This document shows positions 31,749 to 41,819 of a DNA stretch of 64,000 nucleotides, piece by piece. Below the pieces are notes generated by a model that was given only the letters and a program-made list of their open reading frames with translations, had not been told where the DNA came from and did not search any database. The stretch covers positions 62,001-126,000 of the forward strand of contig NZ_MZXW01000016.1 in NCBI RefSeq assembly GCF_004123905.1, in the 5' to 3' direction. The position numbers and the translations under genes are program-made. The DNA comes from Bradyrhizobium betae (lineage in GTDB: Bacteria; Pseudomonadota; Alphaproteobacteria; Rhizobiales; Xanthobacteraceae). How positions within the stretch are numbered: position 1 is the stretch's first letter; each line of letters starts with the position of its first letter.

Positions 31749-33296
31749 TTGTTCGACAATCTGTCGGAACGGCTTGGTGGCATTCTCGATCGTCTGACGG
31801 GGCGCGGTGCGCTGACCGAAAAGGACGTCGATGCCGCGATGCGCGAGGTGCGTCGCGCGCTGCTGGAAGCCGACGTCGCGCTGGAAGTGGTGAACAGCTT
31901 CACCGAGCGCGTCCGCGAGCAGGCGATCGGCGCCACCGTCGTCAAGTCGGTCACGCCCGGCCAGATGGTGGTCAAGATCGTCCATGACGAGCTGATCAAC
32001 ACGCTCGGCGCCGAGAGCCAGACCATCGACGTCAACTCGGTGCCGCCGGTGCCGATCATGATGGTCGGCCTGCAGGGCTCCGGTAAGACCACCACCACCG
32101 CGAAGCTCGCCCGCCGCCTGGTCCAGCGCGACAAGCGCAAGGTGCTGATGGCCTCGCTCGACATCTACCGCCCCGCGGCGATGGAGCAGCTGGCCGTGCT
32201 CGGCCGCGATCTCGACATTCCGACGCTGCCGATCGTGGCGGGACAGCAGCCGCCGCAGATCGCGAAGCGCGCGCTGGAAGCCGGCAAGCTCGGCGGCTAC
32301 GACATCGTGCTGCTCGACACCGCCGGCCGCACCACGCTCGACGAAGAGATGATGGCGGAAGCGGCCGCGATCAAAGCTGCTGCGAACCCGCATGAAGTGC
32401 TGCTGGTTGCAGACAGCCTGACTGGCCAGGACGCCGTCAATCTCGCGCGCGCGTTCGACCAGCGCGTCGGCCTCACCGGCATCGTGCTGACGAGGGTGGA
32501 CGGCGACGGCCGCGGCGGCGCCGCGCTGTCGATGCGCGCCGTCACCGGCAAGCCGATCAAGCTGATCGGCACCGGTGAAAAGACCGACGCGCTGGAAGAT
32601 TTCCATCCCGACCGTATCGCCGGCCGCATCCTCGGCATGGGCGACGTGGTCTCGCTGGTCGAACGCGCCGCCGCCAATATCGACGCCGAAAAGGCCGCGC
32701 GCACCGCCGAGCGGATGCGCAAGGGCCAGTTCGACCTCAACGACATGCGCGAGCAGCTGTCGCAGATGGCGAACATGGGCGGCATCAGCGGGCTGATGGG
32801 CATGATGCCCGGCATCGCCAAGATGAAGAACCAGATCGCGGCCGCGGGCATCGACGACAAGATCCTGAAGCGCCAGGTCGCGGTGATCGATTCCATGACG
32901 CGCGACGAGCGCCGTCATCCCGACCTGCTCAAGGCCAGCCGCAAGAAGCGCATCGCCGCAGGCTCCGGCCAAAGCGTCGAGCAGGTCAACAAGCTGCTCA
33001 AGATGCACCGGAACATGGCCGACATGATGAAGGCCATGGGCTCGGGCAAGCGCGGCCCGCTCGCCGGCATCGCGCAGGCGATGGGCTTTGGCGGCGGCAT
33101 GAAGCCGCCGTCGCCGGAAGAGATGAAGGCGCTGCAGGAAAAAATGCAGGGTGGCGGCGGACAGGGTCTGCCCAGCCTGCCGAAGGATTTGCCGGCCGGT
33201 CTTCGCACCGGCCTGCCGAACGCCCCCGGCCTGACCGGGCTGAGCGGCAAGCCGATGCTGCCGGGTCTCGGCGGTTTCCCGGGCAAGAAGAAATGA
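31749..33296 (+). CDS. ffh: Signal recognition particle protein Ffh (SRP54)
   Basis: SRP GTPase binding signal sequences and SRP RNA. The best start is a TTG at 31749 giving [19 protein letters not shown] right after the initiator, the conserved Ffh N-terminus, with AGGGACA upstream; earlier in-frame ATGs lie in repeat DNA. The 515 residues comprise N domain, G domain (G1 [10 protein letters not shown] at about 107-116; [23 protein letters not shown]) and Met-rich M domain ([18 protein letters not shown]). A C-terminal extension of about 65 residues rich in Gly, Pro and Leu exceeds the E. coli length of 453. First gene of ffh-rpsP-rimM-trmD-rplS. Confidence 0.97.
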   Translation: MFDNLSERLGGILDRLTGRGALTEKDVDAAMREVRRALLEADVALEVVNSFTERVREQAIGATVVKSVTPGQMVVKIVHDELINTLGAESQTIDVNSVPPVPIMMVGLQGSGKTTTTAKLARRLVQRDKRKVLMASLDIYRPAAMEQLAVLGRDLDIPTLPIVAGQQPPQIAKRALEAGKLGGYDIVLLDTAGRTTLDEEMMAEAAAIKAAANPHEVLLVADSLTGQDAVNLARAFDQRVGLTGIVLTRVDGDGRGGAALSMRAVTGKPIKLIGTGEKTDALEDFHPDRIAGRILGMGDVVSLVERAAANIDAEKAARTAERMRKGQFDLNDMREQLSQMANMGGISGLMGMMPGIAKMKNQIAAAGIDDKILKRQVAVIDSMTRDERRHPDLLKASRKKRIAAGSGQSVEQVNKLLKMHRNMADMMKAMGSGKRGPLAGIAQAMGFGGGMKPPSPEEMKALQEKMQGGGGQGLPSLPKDLPAGLRTGLPNAPGLTGLSGKPMLPGLGGFPGKKK

Positions 33297-33381
33297 GGAA
33301 TTCGTCGCGAGGGTCGTCAGTGTCCCGCGCGACGCGAAAATACCAATCAACCGAACAAACTGTACTTTTAAGGAGAACCAA

Positions 33382-33714
33382 ATGTCCGTCGTTATCCGCC
33401 TCGCCCGCGCAGGCACCAAGAAGCGTCCCGTCTATCACGTCGTCGTCGCCGACTCGCGCTTCCCCCGCGATGGCCGCTTCATCGAGCGTCTCGGCTATTT
33501 CAATCCGCTGCTGCCGAAGGACAACGAGACCCGCCTGAAGCTCGACATGGACAAGGTGAAGGCCTGGCTCGCCAAGGGCGCGCAGCCCTCGGACCGCGTG
33601 TCTCGCTTCCTCGATGCCGCCGGCGTCAAGAAGCGCGAAGCGCGCAACAACCCCGAGAAGGCCGTGCCGCGCAAGGAGCGCAAGGCGCAGGCCGAAGCCG
33701 CCGCGAAGGGCTAA
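33382..33714 (+). CDS. rpsP: 30S ribosomal protein S16
   Basis: A 110-residue S16 protein. [43 protein letters not shown] is diagnostic when read in parts ([24 protein letters not shown]). The C-terminal 25 residues form a basic/Ala-rich alphaproteobacterial tail. AAGGAGAACC is an optimal ribosome binding site. It lies 85 bases after ffh and 9 bases before rimM. Confidence 0.98.
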   Translation: MSVVIRLARAGTKKRPVYHVVVADSRFPRDGRFIERLGYFNPLLPKDNETRLKLDMDKVKAWLAKGAQPSDRVSRFLDAAGVKKREARNNPEKAVPRKERKAQAEAAAKG

Positions 33715-33723
33715 GGCTAGATC

Positions 33724-34257
33724 ATGTCGGCGCTGGTCTGCGTCGCGCGGATCGGCGCCGCGCATGGGGTGCGCGGTGCGGTCAAACTATGGACCTTCAC
33801 CGAAGATCCCTTTGCCATCAAACGCTACGGGCCGCTGCTGTCCAAGGACGGCAAGCGGCAGTTCGAAGTAGCGACGGCGCGCGAGGCCAAAGATCATCTG
33901 GTCGCGACGTTCAGGGACGTCACGACCCGCGATGACGCCGAGCGTCTCAATGGGATCGAACTCTACGTCGCGCGCGAAAAACTGCCCGCGACGGATGAGG
34001 ACGAATATTACCACACCGATCTGATCGGGCTCGCCGCCGTCACCACCGACGGCGACGCGCTCGGCCGCGTGCTCGCGATCCATAATTTCGGCGCCGGCGA
34101 CATCATCGAGATCGCGCCGCTCAAGGGCCCGACCATGCTGCTGCCGTTCACCAACGCGGTGGTGCCGGAGGTCGATCTCGCAGGTGGCCGGGTCGTGATC
34201 GCGCTGCCGCAGGAGATCGAGGGCGACGATCCCACCCGCGAACGCGGGGACCCATAA
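33724..34257 (+). CDS. rimM: 16S rRNA processing protein RimM
   Basis: Assembly factor binding S19 and the 30S head during maturation. The 177-residue protein has an N-terminal beta-barrel ([21 protein letters not shown]) and a C-terminal PRC-barrel ([31 protein letters not shown]). The last codons and the stop are built from a palindromic repeat half-site shared with 57805-57824, so the C-terminal DPTRERGDP tail is probably lineage-specific. It sits between rpsP and trmD in the usual order. Confidence 0.96.
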   Translation: MSALVCVARIGAAHGVRGAVKLWTFTEDPFAIKRYGPLLSKDGKRQFEVATAREAKDHLVATFRDVTTRDDAERLNGIELYVAREKLPATDEDEYYHTDLIGLAAVTTDGDALGRVLAIHNFGAGDIIEIAPLKGPTMLLPFTNAVVPEVDLAGGRVVIALPQEIEGDDPTRERGDP

Positions 34258-34290
34258 CCACAGGCCGTGGTTTTGGCTAAGCTGACTGAC

Positions 34291-35058
34291 ATGACCAATC
34301 CCTCCCCCTGGCGCGCGACGGTGCTGACGCTGTTCCCCGAGATGTTTCCGGGGCCACTCGGCGTGAGCCTGGCCGGCCGGGCGCTGGCCTCCGGGCTCTG
34401 GGAGATCGAGGCGCGGGACATCCGGGCCTCCGCCACCGATCGCCACCGCAGCGTCGACGACACCCCGGCCGGCGGCGGCCCGGGCATGGTGCTGCGCGCG
34501 GATGTTCTGGCCGCCGCCATCGATGCCGCCGCGATCGGCCGAGATCTGTCAAAAGACCGGCCAAAGCTCCTGATGAGCCCGCGCGGTCGGCCATTGACCC
34601 AGGCCCGCGTCGTCGAGCTTGCCCAAGGCCCCGGCCCCCTGATCGTCTGCGGCCGCTTCGAGGGGATCGACCAGCGGGTGATCGACGGGCGGGGCCTCGA
34701 GGAGGTCTCGATCGGCGACTACGTGCTCTCCGGAGGCGAAATCGCGGCCCTGGCCCTGATCGACGCCTGCGTCCGGCTGCTGCCGGGGGTGATGGGGAAA
34801 GAGGCCTCGGGAACCGAAGAAAGCTTCTCCGACGGCCTGCTCGAATACCCCCAATACACCCGCCCGCAGCTGTTCGAGGGGGTTCCGATCCCGGAGATCC
34901 TGACCTCGGGCGACCATGCCAAGGTTGCCAGCTGGCGGCGGGCGCAATCCGCGGCCCTCACCGAGGCCCGGCGGCCTGATTTATGGGCCCAAATCCCGGC
35001 CAAAGCCCCGAATCGGGCCGGGCGCCGAAAAACGCCAAAAAGCACGACAGACGGGTGA
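34291..35058 (+). CDS. trmD: tRNA (guanine-N1-)-methyltransferase TrmD
   Basis: SPOUT-fold enzyme making m1G37 in tRNA. The start [21 protein letters not shown] at 34291 is preferred over a GTG at 34267. The 255-residue protein shows [12 protein letters not shown], the trefoil-knot SAM-binding segments [13 protein letters not shown] and [13 protein letters not shown], and [14 protein letters not shown] with the catalytic region. The C-terminal ARRPDLW is present. Next to rplS in the conserved operon. Confidence 0.97.
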   Translation: MTNPSPWRATVLTLFPEMFPGPLGVSLAGRALASGLWEIEARDIRASATDRHRSVDDTPAGGGPGMVLRADVLAAAIDAAAIGRDLSKDRPKLLMSPRGRPLTQARVVELAQGPGPLIVCGRFEGIDQRVIDGRGLEEVSIGDYVLSGGEIAALALIDACVRLLPGVMGKEASGTEESFSDGLLEYPQYTRPQLFEGVPIPEILTSGDHAKVASWRRAQSAALTEARRPDLWAQIPAKAPNRAGRRKTPKSTTDG

Positions 35059-35167
35059 CAAACGCTCCAGCTTGCCTTATAGGAGCGGCCACATCCGCAA
35101 TGGCTGGATAAACGAATTTCGCGCAGCCCCCGTTTCGCAAGGCTGGGCGCGCCGATGGAGATTACCC

Positions 35168-35548
35168 ATGAACCTGATCCAACAGCTCGAAAAAGAGCAA
35201 TTCGAGAAGCTCTCCGCCACCAAGGAGATTCCGGAGTTCGGCCCCGGCGACACCGTGATCGTCAACGTGAAGGTCGTCGAAGGCGACCGCACCCGCGTGC
35301 AGGCCTATGAAGGCGTCTGCATCGGCCGTTCCGGCGGTGGCCTCAACGAGAGCTTCACCGTCCGCAAGATCTCCTACGGCGAGGGCGTCGAGCGCGTGTT
35401 CCCGGTGATGTCGCCGATGATCGACTCGATCAAGGTGGTGCGCCGCGGCAAGGTGCGTCGCGCCAAGCTGTATTACCTCCGCAACCTTCGCGGCAAGTCC
35501 GCGCGCATCGTCGAGAAGACCGAGCACGCCAAGGCTGCCAACGAGTAA
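35168..35548 (+). CDS. rplS: 50S ribosomal protein L19
   Basis: A 126-residue L19. [15 protein letters not shown] is the N-terminus; [20 protein letters not shown] and [14 protein letters not shown] are family signatures, and [23 protein letters not shown] is the conserved rRNA-binding C-terminus read in two parts. Last gene of the ffh operon, followed by a clear terminator. Confidence 0.98.
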   Translation: MNLIQQLEKEQFEKLSATKEIPEFGPGDTVIVNVKVVEGDRTRVQAYEGVCIGRSGGGLNESFTVRKISYGEGVERVFPVMSPMIDSIKVVRRGKVRRAKLYYLRNLRGKSARIVEKTEHAKAANE

Positions 35549-35574
35549 GCTCCGCTTACAGGCAAGTTTCCGAA

Positions 35575-35602
35575 AGCGCGGGGCTCGGCTCCGCGCTTTT
35601 TT
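35575..35602 (+). terminator. Rho-independent terminator of the ffh-rplS operon
   Basis: AGCGCGG (35575-35581) and CCGCGCT (35591-35597) followed by six Ts, 27 bases after the rplS stop. Confidence 0.92.
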
Positions 35603-35873
35603 GTTGCGTCAGCCGTGCGTGTCAAAGCCCTCGCGATTCCAATTCGGCCTGCTATATATTCCTGGAATGTTTCCAGATCTGACCAGCCTCTCGCCCGTCA
35701 AGCGCGTCGTCATCGACGATCGGTCGCGGCTGCCTGGCCGGTTCTTCGGACGCTTCGCGACCTCGGCAACGTCAGAGCTTAGCCCCGCAGCTTAAAGGCT
35801 GCGCTGAAGACTGTTCTGTTGCCCCGCGCGTGACCGCGCTCATCGCTGACACACATTCCTGGAGCTTAAGCTC
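35603..35873 (+). promoter_or_regulatory. leuC upstream region with a palindromic operator candidate
   Basis: After the rplS terminator there is an AT-rich TATATATT (35653-35660) that could be a -10, directly followed by the perfect inverted repeat CTGGAA-TGT-TTCCAG (35662-35676). This layout suggests an operator over the start site. No leucine-rich leader peptide or attenuator was recognised; a 64-codon frame at 35601-35795 has no sign of being a gene. The rest, 35677-35873, shows nothing definite. Confidence 0.4.
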
Positions 35874-37280
<1,407 letters not shown>

Positions 37281-37374
37281 GCCACTCGCAGCAATTGTAG
37301 TGATCGCGGCAAACCGCCGTTAATCGGCAGCACCGACACTGCGTCCTCGCGACGGTTTCGCGGGGACGCATCTC

Positions 37375-37587
37375 ATGGCCACCAACAAGCCTGAATATGT
37401 CGATCTGATCAGCGACGCCACGCGCCAGCACCGGCGCCGCGCGACGCCGCTGCGCATCGTCGCCAAGCCCGAGGTCGAGGAGACATCGAAGCTCAGCCGC
37501 TGGCCGCCGGCGATGTTCAAACAGTGGAAGATCGAGAACCTGATGCGATGGAAGTCCGCGTCGGGGAAGCTGAAGGATTGGCTTTAG
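37375..37587 (+). CDS. Small basic hypothetical protein
   Basis: A 70-residue soluble protein (start MATNKPEYVDLISDATRQHR) rich in Lys/Arg, without signal peptide or membrane segment. GGGGACG upstream is a plausible ribosome binding site and a strong terminator follows directly, which supports real expression. The C-terminal part has paired aromatic and basic residues (RWPPAMFKQWKIENLMRW). I do not recognise the family. It lies between leuC and the convergent Gly/His-rich gene. Confidence 0.65.
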   Translation: MATNKPEYVDLISDATRQHRRRATPLRIVAKPEVEETSKLSRWPPAMFKQWKIENLMRWKSASGKLKDWL

Positions 37588-37599
37588 GCCACATCAACA

Positions 37600-37624
37600 A
37601 AGGGCGCCGTCGGGGCGCCCTTTT
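37600..37624. terminator. Bidirectional terminator between convergent genes
   Basis: AGGGCGCC and GGCGCCC arms around GTCGG with TTTT on the plus strand and TTTGTT on the minus strand. It serves the 70-residue gene and probably the convergent secreted gene at 37639. Confidence 0.85.
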
Positions 37625-37638
37625 CATGTCGATCGTGC

Positions 37639-38187
37639 TTACCAATAGCGATACGGATGGTGCCAGCGATGCCAGCGGCAGATGCGGCGCGGGCCGTAAT
37701 AGGTCCAGATGATCCGGCAGCGGCGCGGATAGTGATAGGTGGGATAATAGCCGCCGTAATAATAGCGCCGGTGGAAGTGGCGGTAGCCGTAATGCGGGCG
37801 ATAAATCCCGTAGCGATGATAACCGCCATAGTGGCGAAATCCGCCGTAGCGATAGCCGCCGCCGTGAAAGGCCGGTGCGGCACGGAAGCCACCGCCGTGA
37901 AAACCGCCACCGCGGAAGCCGCCAAAATGTCCACCGCCACCGTGGAAGCCGCCTCCGTTGAAACCACCTCCGCCATGGAAACCTCCGCCATGGCCGCCAC
38001 CACCATGGCCGCCACGAACCTGGATCATGTCGTCATTGGCGGCGTTCGCCGCCGGCAACGCCGTCGGATTGATCGGTGTCATCGCTTCGGCGCGACGCGC
38101 AGCCCCGGTCGACAATATCAGCGTGGCAACGGCCGCAAGCCCGAGCAAGCGTATCGGGCTTGCACCGGGACCCAACATCCTCAGCAT
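37639..38187 (-). CDS. Secreted Gly/His/Tyr-rich low-complexity protein
   Basis: A 182-residue exported protein starting MLRMLGPGASPIRLLGLAAV. The signal peptide likely ends at ARRAEA. The mature chain begins MTPINPTALPAA, then VRGGHGGGGHGGGFHGGGG-type repeats (about 60-110), then a Tyr/His/Arg-rich stretch (YGGYHRYGIYRPHYGYRHF), and ends CRWHRWHHPYRYW with two to three cysteines nearby. The composition suggests a cell-surface or metal-associated structural protein; no family function is known to me. The INP motif and HRW-rich end resemble the smaller neighbour at 38672. Confidence 0.8.
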   Translation of the reverse strand: MLRMLGPGASPIRLLGLAAVATLILSTGAARRAEAMTPINPTALPAANAANDDMIQVRGGHGGGGHGGGFHGGGGFNGGGFHGGGGHFGGFRGGGFHGGGFRAAPAFHGGGYRYGGFRHYGGYHRYGIYRPHYGYRHFHRRYYYGGYYPTYHYPRRCRIIWTYYGPRRICRWHRWHHPYRYW

Positions 38188-38320
38188 TGCGTTCTCCCTG
38201 AATCCAGACAGCGGAGTTGCGCCGCGCGTTCCCGCCCCGCGTCCTCGCTGTTCATTTACAGTCGCTCCCAAGATTAAATTAGGGACAGCGACGTGAACGC
38301 ATCATGAATGAAGGGCGGCG

Positions 38321-38581
38321 TCACCACCACGGCCCATAGCCAAACACGAACGGTGCAGGCACGGCGTAAGGATAGGGACGGTAGTAGACGGGTCGCACGT
38401 AGTAGCGTGGATCATGGCGCGCAGCGGGCCGCGCAAAGTCGTCGTATCGCGGGTGCCGCCGCGCATCGAAAACCGCGGTGCCGGCAGAGGCTTCCGGCTT
38501 CGTTGCACGCGGTGCCGCGGAAGCGCGAGGCGAAGCAGCGGCGAGCCCAACAACAACGGCCAATGCAATCCATTTCGCCAT
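38321..38581 (-). CDS. Small secreted Tyr/Pro/Arg-rich protein
   Basis: An 86-residue exported protein: signal peptide MAKWIALAVVVGLAAASPRA, then a polar segment (RRHPRYDDFARPAARHDPRY) and a Tyr/Pro-rich end (YVRPVYYRPYPYAVPAP) closing with YGPWW. An ATG 27 codons upstream is possible but would bury the signal. No recognised family. It lies on the same strand as the two similar-sized secreted genes on either side, each with its own spacing, so they are probably independent transcripts. Confidence 0.7.
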   Translation of the reverse strand: MAKWIALAVVVGLAAASPRASAAPRATKPEASAGTAVFDARRHPRYDDFARPAARHDPRYYVRPVYYRPYPYAVPAPFVFGYGPWW

Positions 38582-38630
38582 GACGACCTCCGCTGCGAAC
38601 ATGCGGGCATCGCACGGCCGTCTGCAAGTT

Positions 38631-38657
38631 AAAACAGGCCCGGAATCCGGGCCTGTT
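38631..38657 (-). terminator. Terminator after the 38672 gene
   Basis: Perfect 11-bp arms AACAGGCCCGG and CCGGGCCTGTT with loop AAT; on the minus strand it is followed by TTTT. Ends the small secreted gene at 38672-38887. Confidence 0.85.
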
Positions 38658-38671
38658 CTCAACGCGACCGA

Positions 38672-38887
38672 TCACCAGCGGCGGTGATGCCAGCGGTGTC
38701 CGCGCCAATGATGACGGCGCCAGTGACGGCGATGCCAGCGCACCTCGGTGGTCGGCGCGACTTCGTCCTGCACCGATTGCGCGGCACCCGGATTGATCAG
38801 CGACACCGCCTGCGCGCGCTCGACCGGCGCGGCGAGGACGAACAGCGCACCGGCGGCCGCAAGGCCGAGCATTTTCAAGGACTGCAT
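38672..38887 (-). CDS. Small secreted His/Arg/Trp-rich protein
   Basis: A 71-residue exported protein starting MQSLKMLGLAAAGALFVLAA, with cleavage near ERAQA. The mature peptide of about 45 residues begins VSLINPGAAQSVQDEVAP and ends in WHRRHWRRHHWRGHRWHHRR. The start of the mature chain (INP followed by Ala-rich sequence and an acidic patch) and the HRW tail parallel the larger secreted protein at 37639. A strongly basic His-rich tail could bind metal or nucleic acid; no function is established. A good terminator follows. Confidence 0.75.
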   Translation of the reverse strand: MQSLKMLGLAAAGALFVLAAPVERAQAVSLINPGAAQSVQDEVAPTTEVRWHRRHWRRHHWRGHRWHHRRW

Positions 38888-39130
38888 TTCGTTGGATCTC
38901 CTGACATCGTTCTTGCGGTGCACGCACTGACCGGACGCTACGACGCAAGGACTAGAGCTGAGCCCTAGAGCCTCGCGCCTGAATCGGGTATGGATGAACG
39001 CGCCCCGGACATGAATGCAGAGGGCACGGGCGAAGTTCCCCAAAGCATCGGCGCAACATTGCGCACCCCGACAAAAACCGGCGATCAACGGCGAACGTAT
39101 CTTCTGGTCGAGCGACTAAGGGAGATGGTC

Positions 39131-39343
39131 ATGCCAAGTTTCTTGCCAAACGGACTGCGCATATCCAGCCTCGCGATCACGGCAAGCCTGCTCAACGAGA
39201 GCTCGGCGCTTGCCTCGCAAGGACCAGGCGTCGAAGGCGGCACCGCAACCCCGCTGACGCAGCTCGTGATGGCGATCCTGGTCTATGGCGCGTCCGCAGC
39301 GGTCGTTGGCGCCGGCCTGATCGGCGCGTTATGCGGACAGTAA
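39131..39343 (+). CDS. Small membrane protein of unknown function
   Basis: A 70-residue protein. The start MPSFLPNGLRISSLAITASL at 39131 has AAGGGAG six bases upstream. A first weakly hydrophobic segment resembles a signal peptide (SLAITASLLNESSALA), and a second strong helix is LTQLVMAILVYGASAAVVGAGLIGAL near the C-terminus, read in parts. It could be an exported single-pass protein. No family recognised. Converges with the secreted gene at 39346 with only 2 bases between stops. Confidence 0.6.
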   Translation: MPSFLPNGLRISSLAITASLLNESSALASQGPGVEGGTATPLTQLVMAILVYGASAAVVGAGLIGALCGQ

Positions 39344-39345
39344 GG

Positions 39346-39654
39346 TCAGCCCCGGCGCCAGTAGCAGCTCATATGCGGCACGATCACCGTGCCGCTCGGC
39401 CGGTATTCTTGCACATAGGTGGCGTTGCACTCGCGGACCGCATCGGGACCGGGATTGTAGCGGGGATAGACGCCGTCGGGGCTGTAATAGGGCGTGACCC
39501 GCAAACGGGCCGGTCGCTTGCGCGGCGGCGGGACGTCGGGCGGGCCTGCCTGGGCCATGCGGACCTCAGTGCTGACCGTCTGGGCTTCCGCGCCACCACA
39601 AAACGGCGAAAACAACCCCATGCACAGTAGCGTCAGCGCTGTTTTTGCTAGCAT
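39346..39654 (-). CDS. Small secreted Pro/Arg-rich protein
   Basis: A 102-residue exported protein starting MLAKTALTLLCMGLFSPFCG; cleavage likely after GAEAQ. The mature part has PPDVPPPRKRPARLRVTPYY, DGVYPRYNPGPDAVRECNAT and a C-terminal PHMSCYWRRG, with two cysteines that could form a disulphide. The pattern GPDAVRECxAxYVxEYRPSG looks like a conserved small periplasmic family of Bradyrhizobiaceae, but I cannot name it. Part of the cluster of small exported proteins between leuC and leuD. Confidence 0.75.
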   Translation of the reverse strand: MLAKTALTLLCMGLFSPFCGGAEAQTVSTEVRMAQAGPPDVPPPRKRPARLRVTPYYSPDGVYPRYNPGPDAVRECNATYVQEYRPSGTVIVPHMSCYWRRG

Positions 39655-39779
39655 TTTACCGCCCACCTAAACGTCCCCATGGAGGTTGCCGTACGCTCCC
39701 CGTTTTGGCGGCGCCCGTCAACCTCGCCGCGCTTATAAAGCCGGATGCATCGCCGGGAAACCCGCGATAAGACAGGCCC

Positions 39780-40178
39780 ATGTGGACGGAATTGAAGGCC
39801 CCCTCGCTGGCCGAGATGGAAGCGACGGCTCATGACATCTTCGAACGCCTGCCGGCGGAGTTTCGCGGGCTGTGCGAGGGCGTGATCCTCCGCGTCGACG
39901 ACTTCCCGACGGAGGAGGTTCTGGACGAGATGGAATGCGAGAGCGAGTTCGACCTGCTCGGCCTGTTCCAGGGCGTCGGCCTGCCCCAGCAGAGTTTTGG
40001 CGATGTGGCCCGGTTGCCCAACATGGTCTGGCTCTACCGGCGGCCGATTCTGGACTACTGGGCCGAGCACGACGAAAGCCTCGGCCACATCGTCCGCCAC
40101 GTCCTGATCCACGAGATCGGCCACCATTTTGGTCTTTCGGACGACGATATGGCCGCGATTGAGGCGCGGGCAGAGTAG
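39780..40178 (+). CDS. Zincin-like metallopeptidase family protein (DUF1025-like)
   Basis: A 132-residue protein with the zinc motif HVLIHEIGHHFGLSDDD near the C-terminus (HExxH plus a third ligand Asp or His). The N-terminal half is acidic (FERLPAEFRGLCEGVILRVDD) and the middle contains LGLFQGVGLPQ and LYRRPILDYW, typical of the small possible-zinc-metallopeptidase family in alphaproteobacteria. Proteolytic activity has not been demonstrated for the family to my knowledge. Monocistronic upstream of leuD. Confidence 0.88.
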   Translation: MWTELKAPSLAEMEATAHDIFERLPAEFRGLCEGVILRVDDFPTEEVLDEMECESEFDLLGLFQGVGLPQQSFGDVARLPNMVWLYRRPILDYWAEHDESLGHIVRHVLIHEIGHHFGLSDDDMAAIEARAE

Positions 40179-40192
40179 TCGCCGCAACGGCA

Positions 40193-40230
40193 GTGCGCTC
40201 CCTCCCCCGCTTGCGGGGGAGGGAGCGCAC
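40193..40230. repeat. Near-perfect palindrome, family F
   Basis: 18-bp arms GTGCGCTCCCTCCCCCGC (40193-40210) and their exact mirror (40213-40230) around TT, 14 bases after the zincin-like gene. Probably a terminator-like or stability element for it. Confidence 0.85.
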
Positions 40231-40345
40231 CTCCTCTGTGGCTTGATCCAGCAAAGCAAACGAGACCTGCCGAATTCGGCCTAGGATTCGGGGCCCGACC
40301 GCGATAAATAGAGCCTCCCCCAGAACCACCCGGGAAAGCGCAACC

Positions 40346-40951
40346 ATGGACAAGTTCACCACGCTGGAAGGCGTCGCGGCGCCGCTGAAGATCATCAATG
40401 TCGACACCGACATGATCATTCCGAAGCAGTACCTCAAGACCATCAAGCGCACCGGCCTTGGCAAGGGGCTCTTCTCCGAACAGCGCTACAAGGACGACGG
40501 CAGCGAGAACCCGGATTTCGTTCTCAACCAGTCCGCCTATCGCAATGCGAAGGTGCTGGTCGCCGGCGACAATTTCGGCTGCGGCTCGAGCCGCGAGCAC
40601 GCGCCCTGGGCGCTGCTCGATTTCGGCATCCGCTGCGTGATCTCGACCTCGTTCGGCGACATCTTCTACAACAACTGCTTCAAGAACGGCATTCTGCCGA
40701 TCCGCGTGTCGCAGGAAGACCTCGACAAGCTGTTCGACGACGCCGAGCGCGGCGCCAATGCGACGCTGACGATCGACCTGCCGAACCAGGAGATCCGCGG
40801 TCCCGACGGCGGCAAGGTCAAGTTCGAGATTGACCCGTTCCGCAAGCACTGCCTGATCAACGGCCTCGACGACATCGGTCTCACGATGGAGAAGAAGGCC
40901 TCGATCGACACTTATGAAGAGAAGCTCCAGCGCGAACGCGCCTGGGCCTGA
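40346..40951 (+). CDS. leuD: 3-isopropylmalate dehydratase small subunit
   Basis: A 201-residue swivel-domain subunit partnering Leu[31 protein letters not shown] opens the protein (read in parts), and [21 protein letters not shown] is the active-site loop. [18 protein letters not shown] is also conserved. It is transcribed on its own about 3 kb after leuC and ends with a strong terminator. Confidence 0.98.
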   Translation: MDKFTTLEGVAAPLKIINVDTDMIIPKQYLKTIKRTGLGKGLFSEQRYKDDGSENPDFVLNQSAYRNAKVLVAGDNFGCGSSREHAPWALLDFGIRCVISTSFGDIFYNNCFKNGILPIRVSQEDLDKLFDDAERGANATLTIDLPNQEIRGPDGGKVKFEIDPFRKHCLINGLDDIGLTMEKKASIDTYEEKLQRERAWA

Positions 40952-40968
40952 TCTCGAGTCTCGTTTGG

Positions 40969-40999
40969 AGCCCCGGTGCTGACAGCGCCGGGGCTTTTT
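40969..40999 (+). terminator. Rho-independent terminator of leuD
   Basis: AGCCCCGG (40969-40976) and CCGGGGCT (40988-40995) followed by a run of Ts, 18 bases after the stop. Confidence 0.9.
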
Positions 41000-41031
41000 C
41001 TTTGCCCTGGTTATCCCGTAGAGCTTCGCGC

Positions 41032-41817
41032 ATGCTGCCCGACATCGTCACCTTCTGGCATGGCCCGATGGACGCACTGCGCCAGACCTGTCTGCGCTCG
41101 CAGCTGGCTGCCGGCCACAAGGTCACGGTCTACAGTTTTGACACCATTCCCGGCCTGCCCGCGGGCATCAGCAATGCGGATGCCGAGGCGATCCTGCCAC
41201 ACGCCTTCTCCGAACGCTTGCGGCCGCCGCAGCCGGACGGCAGCTGGCGCGACTGGACCACGCTGCAGTTCAGCGACTTCTTCCGCATGAAGCTGATGGC
41301 GAAGGGTCTTGGCCTCTGGCTCGACGCCGACGTGCTCTTGCTCAAAGCCGTCGAGATCGATCCGGCGAAACCCTATTTCGCCTGGGAGCGGCCGCGCCAG
41401 CTCGGCAATTCCGTGATCTATCTGCCGCCCGAGCACGGCATCGTCACCGCATTCGAAGAGCTGATGGAGCAGGAAGAGCTGACGCCGAACTGGTTGTCAC
41501 TGCGCCATCGCATCACGTTTGCGATGCGCCGTCTGCGCGGCGGCTCGAATCGTCTTTCCGACATTCGCATCGCAATCTTTGGACCGGCGGCACTCACGGC
41601 GCTCGCCCGCCGCACCGGCGAATTGCAGAATGCGCTGCCGAAGCAGTCGTTCTACGCCGTGCATGCGGAGCCAAAATTGTTCTTCGATCCCTCGAGCTAT
41701 CTCGGTCTCGTCACCAACCCCGAGATCATTGGCCTGCACATCTCGCCGAAGGGCCGCGGCGGCGAGAAGCCGATTGCCGGCAGTCTGTATGCCTGGGCGG
41801 CGGAGCGGTTTCCGTAG
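41032..41817 (+). CDS. Glycosyltransferase-like protein with DXD motif
   Basis: A 261-residue protein resembling GT32/capsular-type sugar transferases. The start MLPDIVTFWHGPMDALRQTCL at 41032 gives the expected first strand. The sequence LGLWLDADVLLL holds the DxD metal/nucleotide-sugar motif, preceded by FRMKLMAKGLG, as in GT32-type enzymes. Later conserved parts are YLPPEHGIVTAFEELM and FYAVHAEPKLFF. There is no signal peptide or membrane helix. The acceptor and donor are unknown, and no other polysaccharide genes are nearby. Confidence 0.75.
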   Translation: MLPDIVTFWHGPMDALRQTCLRSQLAAGHKVTVYSFDTIPGLPAGISNADAEAILPHAFSERLRPPQPDGSWRDWTTLQFSDFFRMKLMAKGLGLWLDADVLLLKAVEIDPAKPYFAWERPRQLGNSVIYLPPEHGIVTAFEELMEQEELTPNWLSLRHRITFAMRRLRGGSNRLSDIRIAIFGPAALTALARRTGELQNALPKQSFYAVHAEPKLFFDPSSYLGLVTNPEIIGLHISPKGRGGEKPIAGSLYAWAAERFP

Positions 41818-41819
41818 CT

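Noticed and set aside
35601..35795. Possible leader peptide before leuC
   Set aside because: Not leucine-rich, no adjacent attenuator hairpins and no ribosome binding site.
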